Source: an uncultured Lachnospiraceae bacterium
Lineage (GTDB): Bacteria; Bacillota; Clostridia; Lachnospirales; Lachnospiraceae
Assembly (NCBI GenBank): GCA_905233905.1
Contig: CAJOFN010000007.1
Coordinates: 1 to 57,096, forward strand
Direction: 5' to 3'
DNA: 57,096 nucleotides
Below are positions 9,532-19,246 of this stretch, piece by piece; the first letter of the stretch is position 1; every line of letters begins with the position of its first letter. Under the pieces are notes generated by a model. It was not told where the DNA came from, did not search any database, and was given only the letters and a program-made list of their open reading frames with translations. Made by a program: the position numbers and the translations under genes.

Positions 9532-10206
9532 ATGGGCGAAATAAAGATAATTGAGCTTGATGAAGACGATGTAATGACCAATGATGAGGCAGCGGCCGAA
9601 TTGAGGGAAGAGCTCTCCAATATGGGGGTGTTCATGCTGAATGTTATGGGCGGTCCCGGTTCGGGCAAGACCGAGCTTATAGCAAAGCTCATCCCCAAGC
9701 TTACGGGAGATTATAAGGTTGGCTGCATGTGTACCGATCTGGATACTACTCTTGATGCTGACAGGGTATCACAGGTATGTGACAATGTTATACAATTCCA
9801 CACCGGCGGCATGTGGCCATATGTATCGGCTGAAGGCTCAAGAACAGGCCTTATGGAAATGATAAGTGAGGACGTTAATCTGGTACTGCTTGAGAATATA
9901 GGTGTCCTTATATCAGCCGCTGCGTGGGATACAGGAGCCACAATGAATGTTGTGGTGGTATCAGCCTCAGGGGGAGAGAACACTTCTTTAAAATATTCCT
10001 ACATCTTTGCCATAGCTGACGCGGTGATAATAAGCAAGTCCGATGTGGCGTCAGCCTGCGGATCTGATGTGGAAAAATGCAGATCAAATATAAAATCGGT
10101 CAATGATCAGGCACAGGTTTTTGTCGTTTCATCAAAGACAGGAGAAGGAATAGACCAACTGGCGGGATGGCTGAAGGAACAGGTAAAGCAGCGCATCGGA
10201 GCCTAA
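9532..10206 (+). CDS. HypB/UreG-like P-loop GTPase, orphan
   Basis: A 224-residue SIMIBI-class GTPase similar to the nickel chaperones HypB and UreG. Walker A is GGPGSGKT (40-47), a switch-like segment is LLENIGVLI, and the base-recognition position reads SKSD rather than NKxD. In HypB the segment after the second strand is usually TGGxCHLDA and supplies metal ligands. Here it reads TGGMWPYVSAEG, so those Cys and His residues are absent, although a separate CMCTD sits after strand 2. No hydrogenase, urease or other hyp genes are in the window. It precedes icd by 18 bases and may share its operon. A general metallochaperone or cofactor-loading role is possible but not shown. Confidence 0.75.
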   Translation: MGEIKIIELDEDDVMTNDEAAAELREELSNMGVFMLNVMGGPGSGKTELIAKLIPKLTGDYKVGCMCTDLDTTLDADRVSQVCDNVIQFHTGGMWPYVSAEGSRTGLMEMISEDVNLVLLENIGVLISAAAWDTGATMNVVVVSASGGENTSLKYSYIFAIADAVIISKSDVASACGSDVEKCRSNIKSVNDQAQVFVVSSKTGEGIDQLAGWLKEQVKQRIGA

Positions 10207-10224
10207 AGATAAAGGAGCATTGGA

Positions 10225-11436
10225 ATGAGCAAAATAGTTATGAAAACGCCTCTGGTTGAGATGGACGGCGATGAGATGACAAGGATACTCTGGCAGATGA
10301 TAAAGGATGAGCTGCTGCTTCCCTATATAGACTTGAAATGCGAGTATTACGATCTCGGATTAGAAAAACGAAATGAGACTGACGATCAGATAACTATAGA
10401 TGCCGCCAATGCCACTAAGAAATACGGTGTAGCCGTTAAATGCGCGACAATTACCCCCAATGCCGCAAGGGTTGAGGAATACAAGCTCAAGGAAATGTAC
10501 AAAAGCCCCAACGGTACTATCCGCGCGATCCTGGACGGAACTGTTTTTCGGGCTCCCATTATAGTAAAAGGGATAGAGCCCTGTGTCAGAAATTGGGAAA
10601 AGCCCATAATCATAGCCCGTCATGCATACGGGGATGTGTACAAGGCAAGCGAAATGAAAATCCCCGGTCCCGGCAGGGTCGAGCTTGTGTATACGGACGA
10701 AAAGGGCAATGAACAAAGGATAAGCGTACATGAATTTGACGGTCCGGGCGTAGTCCAGGGACAGCATAATCTAAACGCTTCGATCGAGAGCTTTGCAAGA
10801 AGCTGCTTCAATTACGCTCTTGATCAAAAACAGGATCTCTGGTTTGCCACAAAGGATACGATCTCCAAGCAGTATGACCACACCTTTAAGGACATATTCC
10901 AGGAAATCTTTGACGATGAATACAAGAGCCGCTTTGATGAAGCGGGTATTGAATATTTTTACACACTGATAGACGATGCCGTTGCAAGGGTAATGAAGTC
11001 AAAGGGCGGATTTATCTGGGCCTGCAAGAACTACGACGGGGATGTAATGAGTGACATGCTCTCGTCTGCTTTTGGTTCCCTTGCTATGATGACCTCTGTT
11101 CTGGTATCACCCCAGGGCTACTATGAATACGAAGCAGCCCACGGAACGGTTCAGAGGCATTATTACAAGCATCTGGCAGGTGAAGAGACCTCTACCAATT
11201 CCGTTGCCACCATATTTGCATGGACCGGGGCGCTTCGGAAGAGGGGACAGCTTGATGATATAAGTCAGTTGTGTGATTTTGCGGATGCCTTGGAAAAGGC
11301 ATGCATAAGGACAATAGAAGAGGGTGAGATGACCGGTGACCTTGCGCTTATCACTTCCCTGAAAAACCCTGTAAAGCTTAACAGTCTGGATTTTATCAAA
11401 GCCATCAGAAAGAGGCTTGATGAGGAGTTATCTTGA
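10225..11436 (+). CDS. icd: NADP-dependent isocitrate dehydrogenase
   Basis: A 403-residue enzyme converting isocitrate to 2-oxoglutarate and CO2 with NADP. It is the homodimeric, eukaryote-like type, about 400 residues long: it begins [18 protein letters not shown] and contains [27 protein letters not shown] and the nucleotide-site segment [12 protein letters not shown]. The ribosome binding site AAAGGAGC precedes the ATG. Its stop overlaps the next gene's TTG start (TTGA). In an anaerobe this most likely feeds glutamate synthesis through an incomplete TCA cycle; no citrate synthase or aconitase gene is adjacent. Confidence 0.95.
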   Translation: MSKIVMKTPLVEMDGDEMTRILWQMIKDELLLPYIDLKCEYYDLGLEKRNETDDQITIDAANATKKYGVAVKCATITPNAARVEEYKLKEMYKSPNGTIRAILDGTVFRAPIIVKGIEPCVRNWEKPIIIARHAYGDVYKASEMKIPGPGRVELVYTDEKGNEQRISVHEFDGPGVVQGQHNLNASIESFARSCFNYALDQKQDLWFATKDTISKQYDHTFKDIFQEIFDDEYKSRFDEAGIEYFYTLIDDAVARVMKSKGGFIWACKNYDGDVMSDMLSSAFGSLAMMTSVLVSPQGYYEYEAAHGTVQRHYYKHLAGEETSTNSVATIFAWTGALRKRGQLDDISQLCDFADALEKACIRTIEEGEMTGDLALITSLKNPVKLNSLDFIKAIRKRLDEELS

Positions 11437-13358
11437 GCGCTCTTTTGTCTGTATCAAATCTTTCAAAAGAATTCGGTGAACGGGTGCTGTTTTCTGATAT
11501 AAGCTTTGAGTTAGGAGACAGCGACAGGCTTGCCGTGGTGGGACCTAACGGCTGCGGCAAGACCACATTTTTAAATATCTTAACCGGCAACGAAGAAGCC
11601 AGCGGGGGCAATGTCTCCATACGAGGTGACGCCGTTACCGGTTATCTGAAGCAGTATCAGGAAGTTGAAGTAGATTATTCTAATATTTACGATTATGTAC
11701 TCTCTGTCAGAAGTGACCTTATTGAGATGGAGGCAAGGCTCAGGGCGCTGGAGGATAAGATGGATTCCGGCGAAGACTTAGAGCATGTGATGGAGGAGTA
11801 TCACGGATTATCCCAAATTTATGAGTCAGCGGGAGGGTCATCCTACCGCAGCGAAACAACAGGAGTGTTAAAGGGTCTGGGCTTTGGCGATGAAGACCTG
11901 GGCAAGTCCATGAAGGAGTTATCCGGAGGGCAGAAGACCAGGGTGAATCTTGCCAGGCTTCTTTTGAAGAAACCGGATCTTTTGCTTTTGGATGAGCCTG
12001 TAAATCACCTTGATATGGCCTCAATAGAGTGGCTTGAAGGGTTTCTTTCCGGCTACAAAAAGGGCATGATAATAGTAGCCCATGACAGGTATTTTCTGGA
12101 CCGTGTAGTAAACCGGGTGCTTGATGTGGTATCCCCGGTTAAAAAGCTTTACCAGGGCAACTATACCGGTTATGTAAATGAAAAGCAACAGCTTCTGCGT
12201 TCTTATGAAAAGGCATATGAAAAGCAGCAGGATGAGATTAAGCACCAGGAAGAGGTGATCAGAAAGCTCAAGCAGTTTAACCGGGAGAAATCCATCAGGC
12301 GCGCCGAGAGCAGGCAGAAGAAGCTGGACAAGATAGAGAGGATGGATGCTCCGGTTAAGGAAGACGGTTCCATAAAGATAACCCTGATCCCGGATCACGA
12401 AAGCGGCAAGGATGTAATAGCGGTCAATAAGCTTAAAAAAAGCTTTGATGGCAGGGTGATCTTTTCCGACATCAGCTTTAATCTCACCCGAGGGGAGAGG
12501 GTTGCCCTTATCGGTGAAAACGGCTGCGGAAAGACCACCATCCTAAAGATGATAAATGAGGTGCTGCCCATTGATGAGGGCGAGGTGAAGCTTGGAGCAG
12601 GCGTGGATATAGCCTACTACGATCAGGAGCAGCACAACTTAGACGACAGCAAAACCTTATTCGAGGAATTATCAGACACATACGCTGAGCTTACAGAGAC
12701 AAAGATCAGAAATGTTTTAGCAGCCTTTTTATTCAAGTCTGATGATGTGTATAAGAGAATATCAGAGCTTTCCGGAGGCGAAAGGGGAAGAGTGTCTTTG
12801 TGCAAGCTGATGCTTTCGGGGGCAAATTTTCTGATCCTGGACGAGCCTACCAACCATCTTGACATGGACTCAAAGGAGATACTTGCCAACGCTATTTTGT
12901 CCTATACCGGAACCCTGCTTTATGTGTCCCACGACAGGTATTTTATAAACCAGACCGCCACAAGGATATTGGAGCTTTCAACGGAAAACGGGATACAGGT
13001 TTATCTCGGAGATTATGATTACTACAAGGAAAAGAAGCAGCAGCTTTTTGAAAACAAAGAGGTCGCAGGCGGTGATAATAAAGACGCTGATGAGAATGAG
13101 GGCAAGGCAGCCTGGAAGCGCCAGAAGGAAGAGGCTGCAAAGGCGAAAAAGCTTTTAAAGGAAAGGCTTAAGATAGAAGAAGAGATAGAAGAGCTTGAAA
13201 ATAAAAGCGCGGCTATAGACGAAGAATTTTTAGATGAGGCTACGGCTACTAATTCCGCAAGACTGAATGAGCTTTCAGATTCACAAAACAAAATAAAAGA
13301 AAAACTGCAAAATCTGTACGATCGATGGGAGGAGCTGGCAGATTATGAAGATGGATGA
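11433..13358 (+). CDS. ABC-F family ATPase
   Basis: A 641-residue soluble protein with two ABC ATPase domains and no membrane segments, the ABC-F layout of ribosome-associated factors such as Uup, YdiF and EttA. Domain 1 has GPNGCGKT (37-44), LSGGQKTRV and [13 protein letters not shown]. Domain 2 has [19 protein letters not shown] and [12 protein letters not shown]. Between them is the basic linker (about 250-310, [21 protein letters not shown]) that reaches the ribosome in this family. Residues about 545-641 form a coiled-coil C-terminal domain as in Uup/YdiF. The start is TTG, overlapping icd. Whether it has an antibiotic-protection or general translation role cannot be told. Confidence 0.92.
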   Translation: MSALLSVSNLSKEFGERVLFSDISFELGDSDRLAVVGPNGCGKTTFLNILTGNEEASGGNVSIRGDAVTGYLKQYQEVEVDYSNIYDYVLSVRSDLIEMEARLRALEDKMDSGEDLEHVMEEYHGLSQIYESAGGSSYRSETTGVLKGLGFGDEDLGKSMKELSGGQKTRVNLARLLLKKPDLLLLDEPVNHLDMASIEWLEGFLSGYKKGMIIVAHDRYFLDRVVNRVLDVVSPVKKLYQGNYTGYVNEKQQLLRSYEKAYEKQQDEIKHQEEVIRKLKQFNREKSIRRAESRQKKLDKIERMDAPVKEDGSIKITLIPDHESGKDVIAVNKLKKSFDGRVIFSDISFNLTRGERVALIGENGCGKTTILKMINEVLPIDEGEVKLGAGVDIAYYDQEQHNLDDSKTLFEELSDTYAELTETKIRNVLAAFLFKSDDVYKRISELSGGERGRVSLCKLMLSGANFLILDEPTNHLDMDSKEILANAILSYTGTLLYVSHDRYFINQTATRILELSTENGIQVYLGDYDYYKEKKQQLFENKEVAGGDNKDADENEGKAAWKRQKEEAAKAKKLLKERLKIEEEIEELENKSAAIDEEFLDEATATNSARLNELSDSQNKIKEKLQNLYDRWEELADYEDG

Positions 13359-14016
13359 CGCGGCATTTGAAGAAGCTATAAAGTCAAAAAAGGTACCGCT
13401 TCTTGTATTGGATCAGAAGTGGCACAGGCTGTTTGCCATTTCCGGGAAGCCCCAAGAGGTCAAGGAGGCGGAGGAGCGGATAAATGAGCTCCTTGCAAAG
13501 CAGGGCAAGCTTAACGAAGAGGTTAAACAGCTTAAAAAAATAAAGACTGATCTGATGGCGCAGGTCATGGTCAATATGGAAGGCGCCGACGCCACAAAGG
13601 CTGCTGCCCTTGAGGAGCAGCAGCTTGATGAGGCAAAGGGACAGCTTGAAGAGATCAAGGCAAAGCAGGAAGCGTGCGAGGATGAACTGATGGAGCTTCC
13701 CAGGATCCTAAACGACGAGAATAATGCGCTTATGCTGCTTACAATGCAGTTTGCCTATGACAAATTAAGGAGCAATACCGATGAGATCAATAAAATATCC
13801 GAATGGATAGCAGATGTAAAGGTAAAGCTCAAGCAGAACATCATCAAAAAACAAAACCGCGAGATCAACAACAAAGAAATGTACGCCTATATGCATGATA
13901 TCTTTGGTAAGGATATGATGAGGATGTTTGATGTGCATTATGATGATGAGGGAAAGCTTATCCTAAGAGAGCATCTTGAACAGGAGCAGATCGAGGCGGC
14001 AAGGGTTTCAAAATAA
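13345..14016 (+). CDS. Coiled-coil protein of unknown function
   Basis: A 223-residue, highly charged protein with no signal peptide or membrane segment. Residues about 35-170 are almost continuous heptad-like helix (EEVKQLKKIKTDLMAQV, EEQQLDEAKGQLEEIKAKQ), and the C-terminal 40 residues look globular (YMHDIFGKDMMRMFDVHYDD). I do not recognise a named family. GGGAGGAG about 10 bases upstream supports the ATG at 13345. It overlaps the 3' end of the ABC-F gene by 14 bases and precedes nnrD by 12 bases, so it is part of the same transcript. Confidence 0.72.
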   Translation: MKMDDAAFEEAIKSKKVPLLVLDQKWHRLFAISGKPQEVKEAEERINELLAKQGKLNEEVKQLKKIKTDLMAQVMVNMEGADATKAAALEEQQLDEAKGQLEEIKAKQEACEDELMELPRILNDENNALMLLTMQFAYDKLRSNTDEINKISEWIADVKVKLKQNIIKKQNREINNKEMYAYMHDIFGKDMMRMFDVHYDDEGKLILREHLEQEQIEAARVSK

Positions 14017-14028
14017 CGGGAGATAAAA

Positions 14029-14985
14029 TTGGCTAATCAGAGTAATATAAGGGTTAAGCGCATGACCTCAGCTTTGCGTGAGGCAGCGATGATAAAGGAA
14101 AGTGAAAAGCTTACCAAACAGCCTAAGAGGCTTAATGACAAAAGCTTTGCAAGGCTTTTGCCGCCGCGGAGGGCAAACGGCAATAAGAGTACCTTTGGAA
14201 AGGTGCTGGTGATTGCGGGCAGCATGAACATGGCAGGAGCTGCCATACTTGCCGCAAGAGGAGCCTTTGCCGCAGGCTGCGGGATGGTAATGGTCCTTAC
14301 GGATGAGTGTAACAGGACCATAATCCAGAATGCCGTTCCTGAGGCGCTTCTTGCCACTTACGATGAAGAGATCGACGAAGAGGTGGTTGCTGCTGCCCTG
14401 GAGTGGGCAGGCTGTGTACTTATCGGGCCGGGGATATCCTTGAGCGATGAGGCAAAGCAGCTTATGGATCAGGTGATGTCACAGATCGAAAATAAGCCCA
14501 TAGTGCTTGATGCTGACGCGTTAAATATCCTTTCAGAGAATGATAATACGGTAAAGCTTGCAGGCAAAAAGGCCATAATCACGCCCCATGTGGGAGAGAT
14601 GAGCAGGCTTGTGGGTATGCCTGTAACGGAGATACAGTCTCATATGATAGAAACCGCGGAGGCCTTCTGCGCCCATCACGGTGTTACCGTGGTATTAAAG
14701 GATGCGGTATCTGTTATTTCCGCACCGCGCCGCAAGACCTATGAGAATGTCAGCGGCAACAGCGGTATGGCGACTGCCGGAAGCGGAGACGTGCTTGCCG
14801 GAATAATAACCGGACTTGTGGCACAGGGAGCAGGGCTTTTTGATGCCGCGATCCTGGGAAGCTATATCCACGGCAGGGCAGGCGATTTTGCCGCGGCTAA
14901 GAAAAGCCGGTATTGCATGACGGCTTCCGACATTATTGCTAATCTGCCGGAGGTATTTCTGATGGCAGAGGAAAGGCAGGCATAA
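14029..14985 (+). CDS. nnrD: ADP-dependent NAD(P)H-hydrate dehydratase
   Basis: A 318-residue carbohydrate-kinase fold (YjeF C-terminal) enzyme that repairs damaged NAD(P)H hydrates using ADP. Typical motifs are KVLVIAGSMNMAGAA near residue 60, LDADALN, TPHVGEMSRL and the phosphate-binding NSGMATAGSGDVLAGIITGL. The N-terminal 50 residues are a charged extension. The YjeF N-terminal epimerase domain (NnrE), often fused in bacteria, is absent here. The start is TTG with CGGGAG about 7 bases upstream. The stop codon overlaps the ATG of the downstream alanine racemase start (TAATG). Confidence 0.92.
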   Translation: MANQSNIRVKRMTSALREAAMIKESEKLTKQPKRLNDKSFARLLPPRRANGNKSTFGKVLVIAGSMNMAGAAILAARGAFAAGCGMVMVLTDECNRTIIQNAVPEALLATYDEEIDEEVVAAALEWAGCVLIGPGISLSDEAKQLMDQVMSQIENKPIVLDADALNILSENDNTVKLAGKKAIITPHVGEMSRLVGMPVTEIQSHMIETAEAFCAHHGVTVVLKDAVSVISAPRRKTYENVSGNSGMATAGSGDVLAGIITGLVAQGAGLFDAAILGSYIHGRAGDFAAAKKSRYCMTASDIIANLPEVFLMAEERQA

Positions 14986-15098
14986 TGGATTCTATGAGAA
15001 TTTGTGCCAGGATAGATCTTGACGCGATAAGTTCAAATATAAGAGTAGCGAGGAAAAGGCTTGAGATTACCACAGATTTTCGCGGTAGTAAAGGCTGA
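14985..15098 (+). pseudogene. alr: 5' end of alr in a different frame (frame break)
   Basis: An ATG overlapping the nnrD stop opens a short frame reading MDSMRICARIDLDAISSNIRVARKRL, which is the expected N-terminal strand and helix of alanine racemase (compare the usual IDLDAIxxN). This frame then hits TGA at 15096-15098. The rest of the enzyme, starting at QIFAVVKADAYGHG, is one frame over. Removing one base between about 15060 and 15080, for example one T of the TTTT run at 15077-15080, joins the parts into a normal alanine racemase N-terminus (RKRLEITTDFAVVKADAYG). Confidence 0.75.
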
Positions 15099-16143
15099 TG
15101 CTTATGGACACGGAGTACTTCCCATAGCAAGATATCTTGCAAAGGATAACAACGTCAGCGGCTTTGCAGTTGCCACCTTTGAAGAGGCAATGGAGCTATA
15201 CGACGACGGGATAAGGCTGCCGATCATAATCTTAGGCTATACCTTTGAGCATACCTATAAGGATGTTGCCAGGTGCGGCATACGCCCCACAATATTTACA
15301 AAGGAGATGGCGTATGCTTATCAGAGGGCATCTGAGGAAACAGGCTGCAGGGTGAACTGCCATATCAAGATAGATACCGGTATGGGCAGGATAGGCTATC
15401 ATGTATGCGAAGAGAGCGCCGATGAGATAGCGGCATTTTTTGCTGATTGCAAGGGTCTTGTGCCGGAAGGGATATTCACACATTTCGCGAGGGCGGATGA
15501 AAAGGACAAGACTCCGACAGGCAAACAGCTTGCGGCCTTTAATAAAATGCGGGATATGTTAAAGGACAGAGGGGTGAGCTTTGATATATCACACGCCTCC
15601 AACAGCGCCGCCATATTAGAGTATGATGCCGCGATATTTGACGCAGTAAGGGCAGGAATAATCATTTACGGCATGATGCCTTCAGATGAGGTTGGGAGCG
15701 GATACGGGCTTAAGCCGGCGCTTTCGCTTTACAGCCACATCGTATACATCAAGGAGGTGGAGGCAGGCACGCCCATAAGCTACGGCGGAACCTTTGTTAC
15801 CACTTCAAAGAGCAGGATCGCCACCATACCTGTCGGATATGGTGACGGATATCCGAGGGGGCTTTCAAGCAAGGGCTTTGTGCTGATACGGGGAAAGCGG
15901 GCTCCCATTATCGGACGGGTGTGCATGGATCAGTGCATGGTGGATGTTACGGATATACCGGAGGCAGAGCTTTTGGATGAGGTTACCATTCTTGGAAGGG
16001 ATGGCGACGAGGAAATTACCATAGAGGAGCTGGGAGAGCTTTCCGGAAGGTTTAACTATGAGTTTGCCTGTGATCTTGGGAACCGTATTCCCAGGCTTTA
16101 CTATTCTGATGGAGAGCTTGTGGATACCAAGGAGTATTATTGA
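15061..16143 (+). CDS. alr: Alanine racemase (frame broken near 5' end)
   Basis: A pyridoxal-phosphate enzyme converting L-alanine to D-alanine for peptidoglycan. The track ORF begins at an internal TTG with no good ribosome binding site and gives 360 residues. The PLP lysine is in AVVKADAYGHG (K11 in this numbering), and the second catalytic base, a tyrosine, is in PISYGGTF. RIPRLYY closes the C-terminal domain. About 25 N-terminal residues are encoded just upstream in another frame, so the gene is either carrying a one-base insertion, a sequencing error, or an unusual frameshift. D-alanine supply is normally essential, which favours a sequence error or a second racemase elsewhere. Confidence 0.9.
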   Translation: MRLPQIFAVVKADAYGHGVLPIARYLAKDNNVSGFAVATFEEAMELYDDGIRLPIIILGYTFEHTYKDVARCGIRPTIFTKEMAYAYQRASEETGCRVNCHIKIDTGMGRIGYHVCEESADEIAAFFADCKGLVPEGIFTHFARADEKDKTPTGKQLAAFNKMRDMLKDRGVSFDISHASNSAAILEYDAAIFDAVRAGIIIYGMMPSDEVGSGYGLKPALSLYSHIVYIKEVEAGTPISYGGTFVTTSKSRIATIPVGYGDGYPRGLSSKGFVLIRGKRAPIIGRVCMDQCMVDVTDIPEAELLDEVTILGRDGDEEITIEELGELSGRFNYEFACDLGNRIPRLYYSDGELVDTKEYY

Positions 16144-16985
16144 TGGAAAAAGCGCACACGCAGTCCCTGCCCCAGAGGCTTTTGGCGGTCTTTAAGGGCA
16201 GGGGGGAGGATGTTACAGAGGAAGAGATCATATCGATGGTCAATGAAGGTCATGAGCAGGGGGTGCTTCGTGCTTCCGAGGCTGCCATGATCCAGAATAT
16301 CTTTTCCTTCGCGGACAAGGATGCCAAGGATATCATGATCCACAGAAAGGATATCACTGCCATTGACGGAGAGGTGACCTTAAGGGAAGCTATAAAGATA
16401 TTTGAGGAAAATGTTTATTCCAGGTTCCCAGTGTATTTGGAGGATCTGGACAATATCATCGGCATAATCCACCTTCGGGATATGTTCCATTACAGCTCAA
16501 GGACCAGAGACTATGATCTGAAGATCAGGGATCTGGATGATCTTATAAGGCCGGCTCAGTTCGTACCGGAGACTCATGGGATCAATACGCTGTTTTCACA
16601 GATGCAGATGAAAAAATCCCACATGGCGATAGTCATGGATGAATACGGGCAGACCAGCGGGCTTATTTCCATGGAGGATATAATAGAGGAGATAGTCGGC
16701 AACATCCAGGACGAGCACGACGATGAAAAGGAGCCGGTGGAAAAGGTCAGGGAAGACGTGTTCAGGATGAACGGGCATACCACTTTAGAGGAGGTATCCG
16801 AGCAGCTTCCCATAGACTTTGAGGAAGAGGAGGTAACCACACTTAATGGGTTTATAATCTCAAGGATAAACAAGATACCGGAGGAACACTCCACCTTTGC
16901 GATACAGGCCTACGGATATGAATTCCGGGTGCTTGACGTTAAGGATAAAATGGTGTCAGATGTGATCGTAAGGAAAATAGTGTGA
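16143..16985 (+). CDS. CorC/HlyC-type CBS-domain protein
   Basis: A 280-residue soluble protein with two CBS motifs (about 65-185; MIHRKDITAID and HMAIVMDEYGQTSGLISMEDI) followed by a CorC/HlyC-type transporter-associated domain (about 200-280; LPIDFEEEEVTTLNGFI). The membrane DUF21/CNNM domain found in many relatives is absent, so this is the CorC-like form, usually linked to magnesium or cobalt efflux or general nucleotide sensing. AAGGAG at 16129-16134 supports the ATG at 16143 rather than the TTG at 16140. Its start overlaps the alr stop by one base. Confidence 0.88.
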   Translation: MEKAHTQSLPQRLLAVFKGRGEDVTEEEIISMVNEGHEQGVLRASEAAMIQNIFSFADKDAKDIMIHRKDITAIDGEVTLREAIKIFEENVYSRFPVYLEDLDNIIGIIHLRDMFHYSSRTRDYDLKIRDLDDLIRPAQFVPETHGINTLFSQMQMKKSHMAIVMDEYGQTSGLISMEDIIEEIVGNIQDEHDDEKEPVEKVREDVFRMNGHTTLEEVSEQLPIDFEEEEVTTLNGFIISRINKIPEEHSTFAIQAYGYEFRVLDVKDKMVSDVIVRKIV

Positions 16986-16988
16986 GGC

Positions 16989-17017
16989 TTGCGATAGAAC
17001 TAAAAAAATGGTAAACT
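16989..17017 (+). promoter_or_regulatory. Possible weak promoter for yebC
   Basis: TTGCGA (16989-16994) and TAAACT (17012-17017) are 17 bases apart, each matching four of six consensus positions, and lie just before the yebC ribosome binding site AAGGAG. The short gap would leave a leader of about 15 bases. This is suggestive only. Confidence 0.3.
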
Positions 17018-17038
17018 GATTGCAAAGGAGTATCAAAG

Positions 17039-17767
17039 ATGTCAGGACATTCAAAGTTCGCAAATATCAAGCATAAAAAAGAAAAGAACGACGCGGCAAA
17101 GGGTAAGATATTTACCATAATCGGACGTGAGATAGCCGTTGCCGTAAAGGAAGGCGGCGCCGACCCTGCCAACAACAGCAGGCTGCGTGACGTCATTGCC
17201 AAGGCAAAGGCCAACAATATGCCCAATGATACCATCGAAAGAGGTATCAAGAAGGCTGCCGGGGATGCGGATTCGGTTAATTATGAGAGCGTTACCTATG
17301 AGGGCTATGGCCCAAGCGGTACTGCTATCATAGTTACCGCGCTTACGGACAACAAGAACCGGACTGCCGCCAATGTTCGCAATGCTTTTACCAAGGGCAA
17401 TGGCAGTATCGGTACCCAGGGCTGCGTATCATATATGTTTGATGAAAAGGGTCAGATATTGATCGACCGCAATGAATGTGATATGGAGTCAGACGATCTT
17501 ATGATGATGGCGCTTGATGCTGGCGCGGCGGATTTTTCAGAGGAAGAGGATTCCTTTGAGATACTTACGGAGCCGGCAGATTTTACTGCTGTCAGGGAAG
17601 CCCTGGAAAAAGAGGGTATTCCCATGGCTGATGCTCAGGTTACCATGTTGCCTCAGACCTACGTTACGTTGACATCGGATGATGATATTGCCAATATCGA
17701 AAAGATACTGGCACTTCTGGACGAAGATGACGACGTTCAGGAGGTTTACCACAACTGGGATGAATAA
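17039..17767 (+). CDS. yebC: YebC/PmpR (TACO1) family protein
   Basis: A 242-residue protein of normal family length beginning MSGHSKFANIKHKKEKNDA, the conserved start of the YebC/TACO1 family. Further signatures are IGREIAVAVKEGGADP, NMPNDTIERGIKKA and YEGYGPSGTAIIV. Some members were described as transcriptional regulators (PmpR). Others help ribosomes translate proline-rich or otherwise stalling sequences, so the older regulator label is uncertain. AAGGAG precedes the ATG by 8 bases. It is followed by glgA after 21 bases. Confidence 0.93.
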   Translation: MSGHSKFANIKHKKEKNDAAKGKIFTIIGREIAVAVKEGGADPANNSRLRDVIAKAKANNMPNDTIERGIKKAAGDADSVNYESVTYEGYGPSGTAIIVTALTDNKNRTAANVRNAFTKGNGSIGTQGCVSYMFDEKGQILIDRNECDMESDDLMMMALDAGAADFSEEEDSFEILTEPADFTAVREALEKEGIPMADAQVTMLPQTYVTLTSDDDIANIEKILALLDEDDDVQEVYHNWDE

Positions 17768-17788
17768 TCATTTTTAAGGGGGATTGAA

Positions 17789-19237
17789 ATGAAAAAGCTG
17801 CTTTATGTTGCCAGCGAATGTGTGCCTTTTGTAAAAACAGGGGGTTTGGCAGACGTTGTTGGCGCGCTTCCCAAGGAGTTCGACAAACAATACTGGGATA
17901 TCAGGGTTGTTATTCCTGATTATACCTGTATCCCGCCGCAGTTTCGGGACAATTTCCGTTACGTGACAAATTTCAACATGGGTGTAGGACCCTACACCGG
18001 TGAGAAGTATGTGGGCGTAATGGAATATGAATATCAGGGGATCACTTATTACTTCATCGACAACCTGGAGTATTTCGAGTGCTTCTATCCCTATGGAGAT
18101 GCCAGGTACGATATAGAAAAGTTTATTTTCTTCGACAAGGCAGTTCTTTCCATGCTTCCTGTTATTGATTTCAAGCCGGATCTTATCCACTGCCACGACT
18201 GGCAGACCGGACTTATTCCGGTGTATTTAAAGACCGAGTTCCAGGCAAATCCCTTCTTCTGGGGTATCAAGTCAATGATGACCATACACAACCTTAAGTT
18301 CCAGGGTGTATGGGATGTAAAGACCATCCAGGGACTGTCAGGTCTTCCCATGGAGCTTTTCACGCCTGACAAGTTAGAGTTCAACAAGGCCGGCAATATG
18401 CTAAAGGGCGGTCTGGTGTACGCTGATTACATCACCACGGTATCAGACACCTACGCCAGCGAGATTCAGACGCCTTATTACGGCGAGGGACTTGACGGTC
18501 TGCTTTCATCAAGGCATTTTGATATGAAGGGCATAGTAAACGGCATTGATTACATAGCCTATGATCCCAGCACCGACATGTCTATCTACAAGAACTACGA
18601 CAAGTCCAACTTCCGCCGCAACAAAAAGGTCAACAAGACCAAGCTTCAGGAGGATCTGGATCTTGCGGTTGATTCAGGCAAGTATATGATAGGTCTGATC
18701 TCGAGACTTACAGACCAGAAGGGTCTGGATCTGATCAACTACTGCATAGAGGGCATAGTTGACGACTACACCCAGCTCGTGGTTATCGGAACCGGTGAGT
18801 CACAGTATGAGAACATGTTCAGGCATTACGCATGGAAGTATCCGGACAGGGTATCGGCAAATATCTGCTATGACGAGAATCTCGCGCGCAAGCTTTACGC
18901 TGCGGCTGACGCGTTTTTGATGCCTTCAAGGTTTGAGCCCTGCGGCCTTACACAGCTTATCTCCTTCCGCTACGGTACGATACCTATTGTCAGGGAGACC
19001 GGCGGGCTGAAGGATACTGTAACTCCCTACAATGAATACGAGGGCACCGGTGACGGATTCTCTTTCTCAAACTACAACGGAGACGAGCTTTTAAATACCG
19101 TTAATTATTCCAAGAGCGTATTCTTCGACACCAAGAAGGAATGGAATATGATGGTAGAGCGCGATATGGAAAAGGATTATTCCTGGAACCATTCCAAGGG
19201 CAGCTACGAGGAGCTCTATAATTACCTTGTAGGATAA
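17789..19237 (+). CDS. glgA: Glycogen synthase (ADP-glucose type)
   Basis: A 482-residue GT5 glycosyltransferase that extends alpha-1,4-glucan from ADP-glucose. KTGGLADVVGALP (16-28) is the sugar-nucleotide binding motif, HDWQTGLIP is the acceptor-site region and PSRFEPCGLTQLISFRYGTIPIVRETGGL near residue 380-410 carries the catalytic glutamate and phosphate loop. AAGGGGG lies 7 bases before the ATG. No glgB, glgC or glgP is adjacent, so the rest of the glycogen pathway must be elsewhere. Confidence 0.95.
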   Translation: MKKLLYVASECVPFVKTGGLADVVGALPKEFDKQYWDIRVVIPDYTCIPPQFRDNFRYVTNFNMGVGPYTGEKYVGVMEYEYQGITYYFIDNLEYFECFYPYGDARYDIEKFIFFDKAVLSMLPVIDFKPDLIHCHDWQTGLIPVYLKTEFQANPFFWGIKSMMTIHNLKFQGVWDVKTIQGLSGLPMELFTPDKLEFNKAGNMLKGGLVYADYITTVSDTYASEIQTPYYGEGLDGLLSSRHFDMKGIVNGIDYIAYDPSTDMSIYKNYDKSNFRRNKKVNKTKLQEDLDLAVDSGKYMIGLISRLTDQKGLDLINYCIEGIVDDYTQLVVIGTGESQYENMFRHYAWKYPDRVSANICYDENLARKLYAAADAFLMPSRFEPCGLTQLISFRYGTIPIVRETGGLKDTVTPYNEYEGTGDGFSFSNYNGDELLNTVNYSKSVFFDTKKEWNMMVERDMEKDYSWNHSKGSYEELYNYLVG

Positions 19238-19246
19238 GGATCTGCT

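Noticed and set aside
15055-15065. Programmed +1 frameshift in alr like that of prfB
   Set aside because: The junction has CTT GAG without an in-frame stop at the shift point or an upstream Shine-Dalgarno-like stimulator, so a simple base insertion or read error is more likely.
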